Source: Palsa-870 sp039935415 (lineage in GTDB: Bacteria; Chloroflexota; Dormibacteria; Dormibacterales; Dormibacteraceae). From it: 12,231 nt of DNA. Numbering within the stretch: the stretch's first letter is position 1; every line of letters starts with the position of its first letter. Location: assembly GCA_039935415.1 (NCBI GenBank), contig JBDTKH010000013.1, positions 1 through 12,231 on the forward strand, written 5' to 3'. The notes beneath the pieces are model-generated. The model searched no databases. It worked only from the letters and a program-made list of their open reading frames with translations, and was not told the DNA's origin. Shown piece by piece: positions 12,032 through 12,231 of this stretch. The position numbers and the translations under genes were made by a program.

Positions 12032-12095
12032 GGGTCCAAGCACCCGCCAGAGGGGCCCAATGGTCCCTCCCGACCCTTAGGGAGTCGAAGGACCC
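12032..12095. promoter_or_regulatory. Cluster of three DosR-box-like near-palindromes
   Basis: Site 1, 12032-12045, GGGTCCAAGCACCC. Site 2, 12052-12067, GGGGCCCAATGGTCCC, whose minus strand begins GGGACCATTGG. Site 3, 12082-12095, GAGTCGAAGGACCC, identical at 12 of 14 bases to 4907-4920. Each matches the DosR core GGGACTWWAGTCCC at 9-10 of 14 positions. They are 22-28 bp apart and 120-185 bp before the GTG at 11912. Individually weak; the clustering and the shared site next to the usp/kinase genes are what support them. Confidence 0.35.
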
Positions 12096-12231
12096 CTCCG
12101 CGAGAGGTCGGACGTAACTGTTCGCACGCGCGGTAGTGGCGCAGCCTGAGCACGTGAAGATCGTGCCGAGCGTGCTCGAAGCGCACCTGGACCCCTGATG
12201 CCGGATGCTGCACTGGGAAGCACGACATCCT

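Larger units (their letters stand above)
11913..12231. other. Long upstream region without a convincing gene
   Basis: No gene can be supported here. It holds the ribosome site at 11918-11923 and three GGG...CCC near-palindromes at 12032-12045, 12054-12067 and 12082-12095. A short stretch of G/C-ending codons on the plus strand from about 12122 to a TGA near 12195 may be the tail of a lost gene but has no start. A frame open on the minus strand across 11824-12228 has no similarity that I recognise and overlaps the well-supported gene start. Confidence 0.6.

Noticed and set aside
12122..12195. Short plus-strand coding-like stretch near the right edge
   Set aside because: No start codon with a ribosome site, only about 25 codons and no recognisable motif; too little to call a gene.

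Overview
The window is high-GC DNA with dense, short-spaced genes and frequent GTG and TTG starts. It carries a DosS/DosR-type haem sensor system and a succinate dehydrogenase locus laid out like mycobacterial Sdh1. This suggests an Actinomycetota-like bacterium or a related high-GC lineage such as Chloroflexota or Dormibacterota. The phylum is inferred from gene content only. No rRNA, tRNA, CRISPR array or recognisable insertion sequence was seen.

Region 1 (1-2150, plus strand) begins with the C-terminal half of a cytosine deaminase, cut by the window edge. It is followed by a run of broken genes: an unrecognised coding-like stretch, the N-terminal half of a DsrE-family protein, a sulfide:quinone-reductase-like flavoprotein lacking both ends, and the last ~40 residues of an OsmC-family protein. 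Inside the flavoprotein remnant, two adjacent blocks (about 40 and 65 bp) are each turned round in place: their family motifs can be read only on the minus strand. This small sulfur/peroxide redox cluster has either been shredded in the genome or mis-assembled.

Region 2 (2152-4871, minus strand) is a likely operon transcribed leftwards: tandem-UspA universal stress protein, CBS-CBS-BON protein (4-bp overlap), VIT/CCC1-type metal transporter and a small one-helix membrane protein.

Region 3 (4957-7264, plus strand) is divergent from region 2. It encodes a cytosolic GAF-GAF histidine kinase of the DosS/DevS type, with the haem-ligand histidine motif retained, and its NarL/DosR-type response regulator. 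Adjacent stress-protein genes fit an oxygen/redox-responsive dormancy module.

Region 4 (7261-11042, minus strand) is a translationally coupled operon: membrane anchor, flavoprotein and iron-sulfur subunits of succinate dehydrogenase/fumarate reductase, with a small SRPBCC-like gene 4 nt behind. Upstream is a 240-bp spacer with a terminator, a hairpin, a 10-bp direct repeat and an exact DosR half-site sequence.

Region 5 (11283-12231) has an unrecognised two-helix membrane protein on the minus strand with a strong Shine-Dalgarno and its own terminator. Upstream are ~320 bp without a convincing gene, holding three DosR-box-like near-palindromes. One of these matches 12 of 14 bases with a site between the stress protein and sensor kinase genes. 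Together the intact part looks like a hypoxia/redox-sensing cluster coupled to respiratory metabolism.
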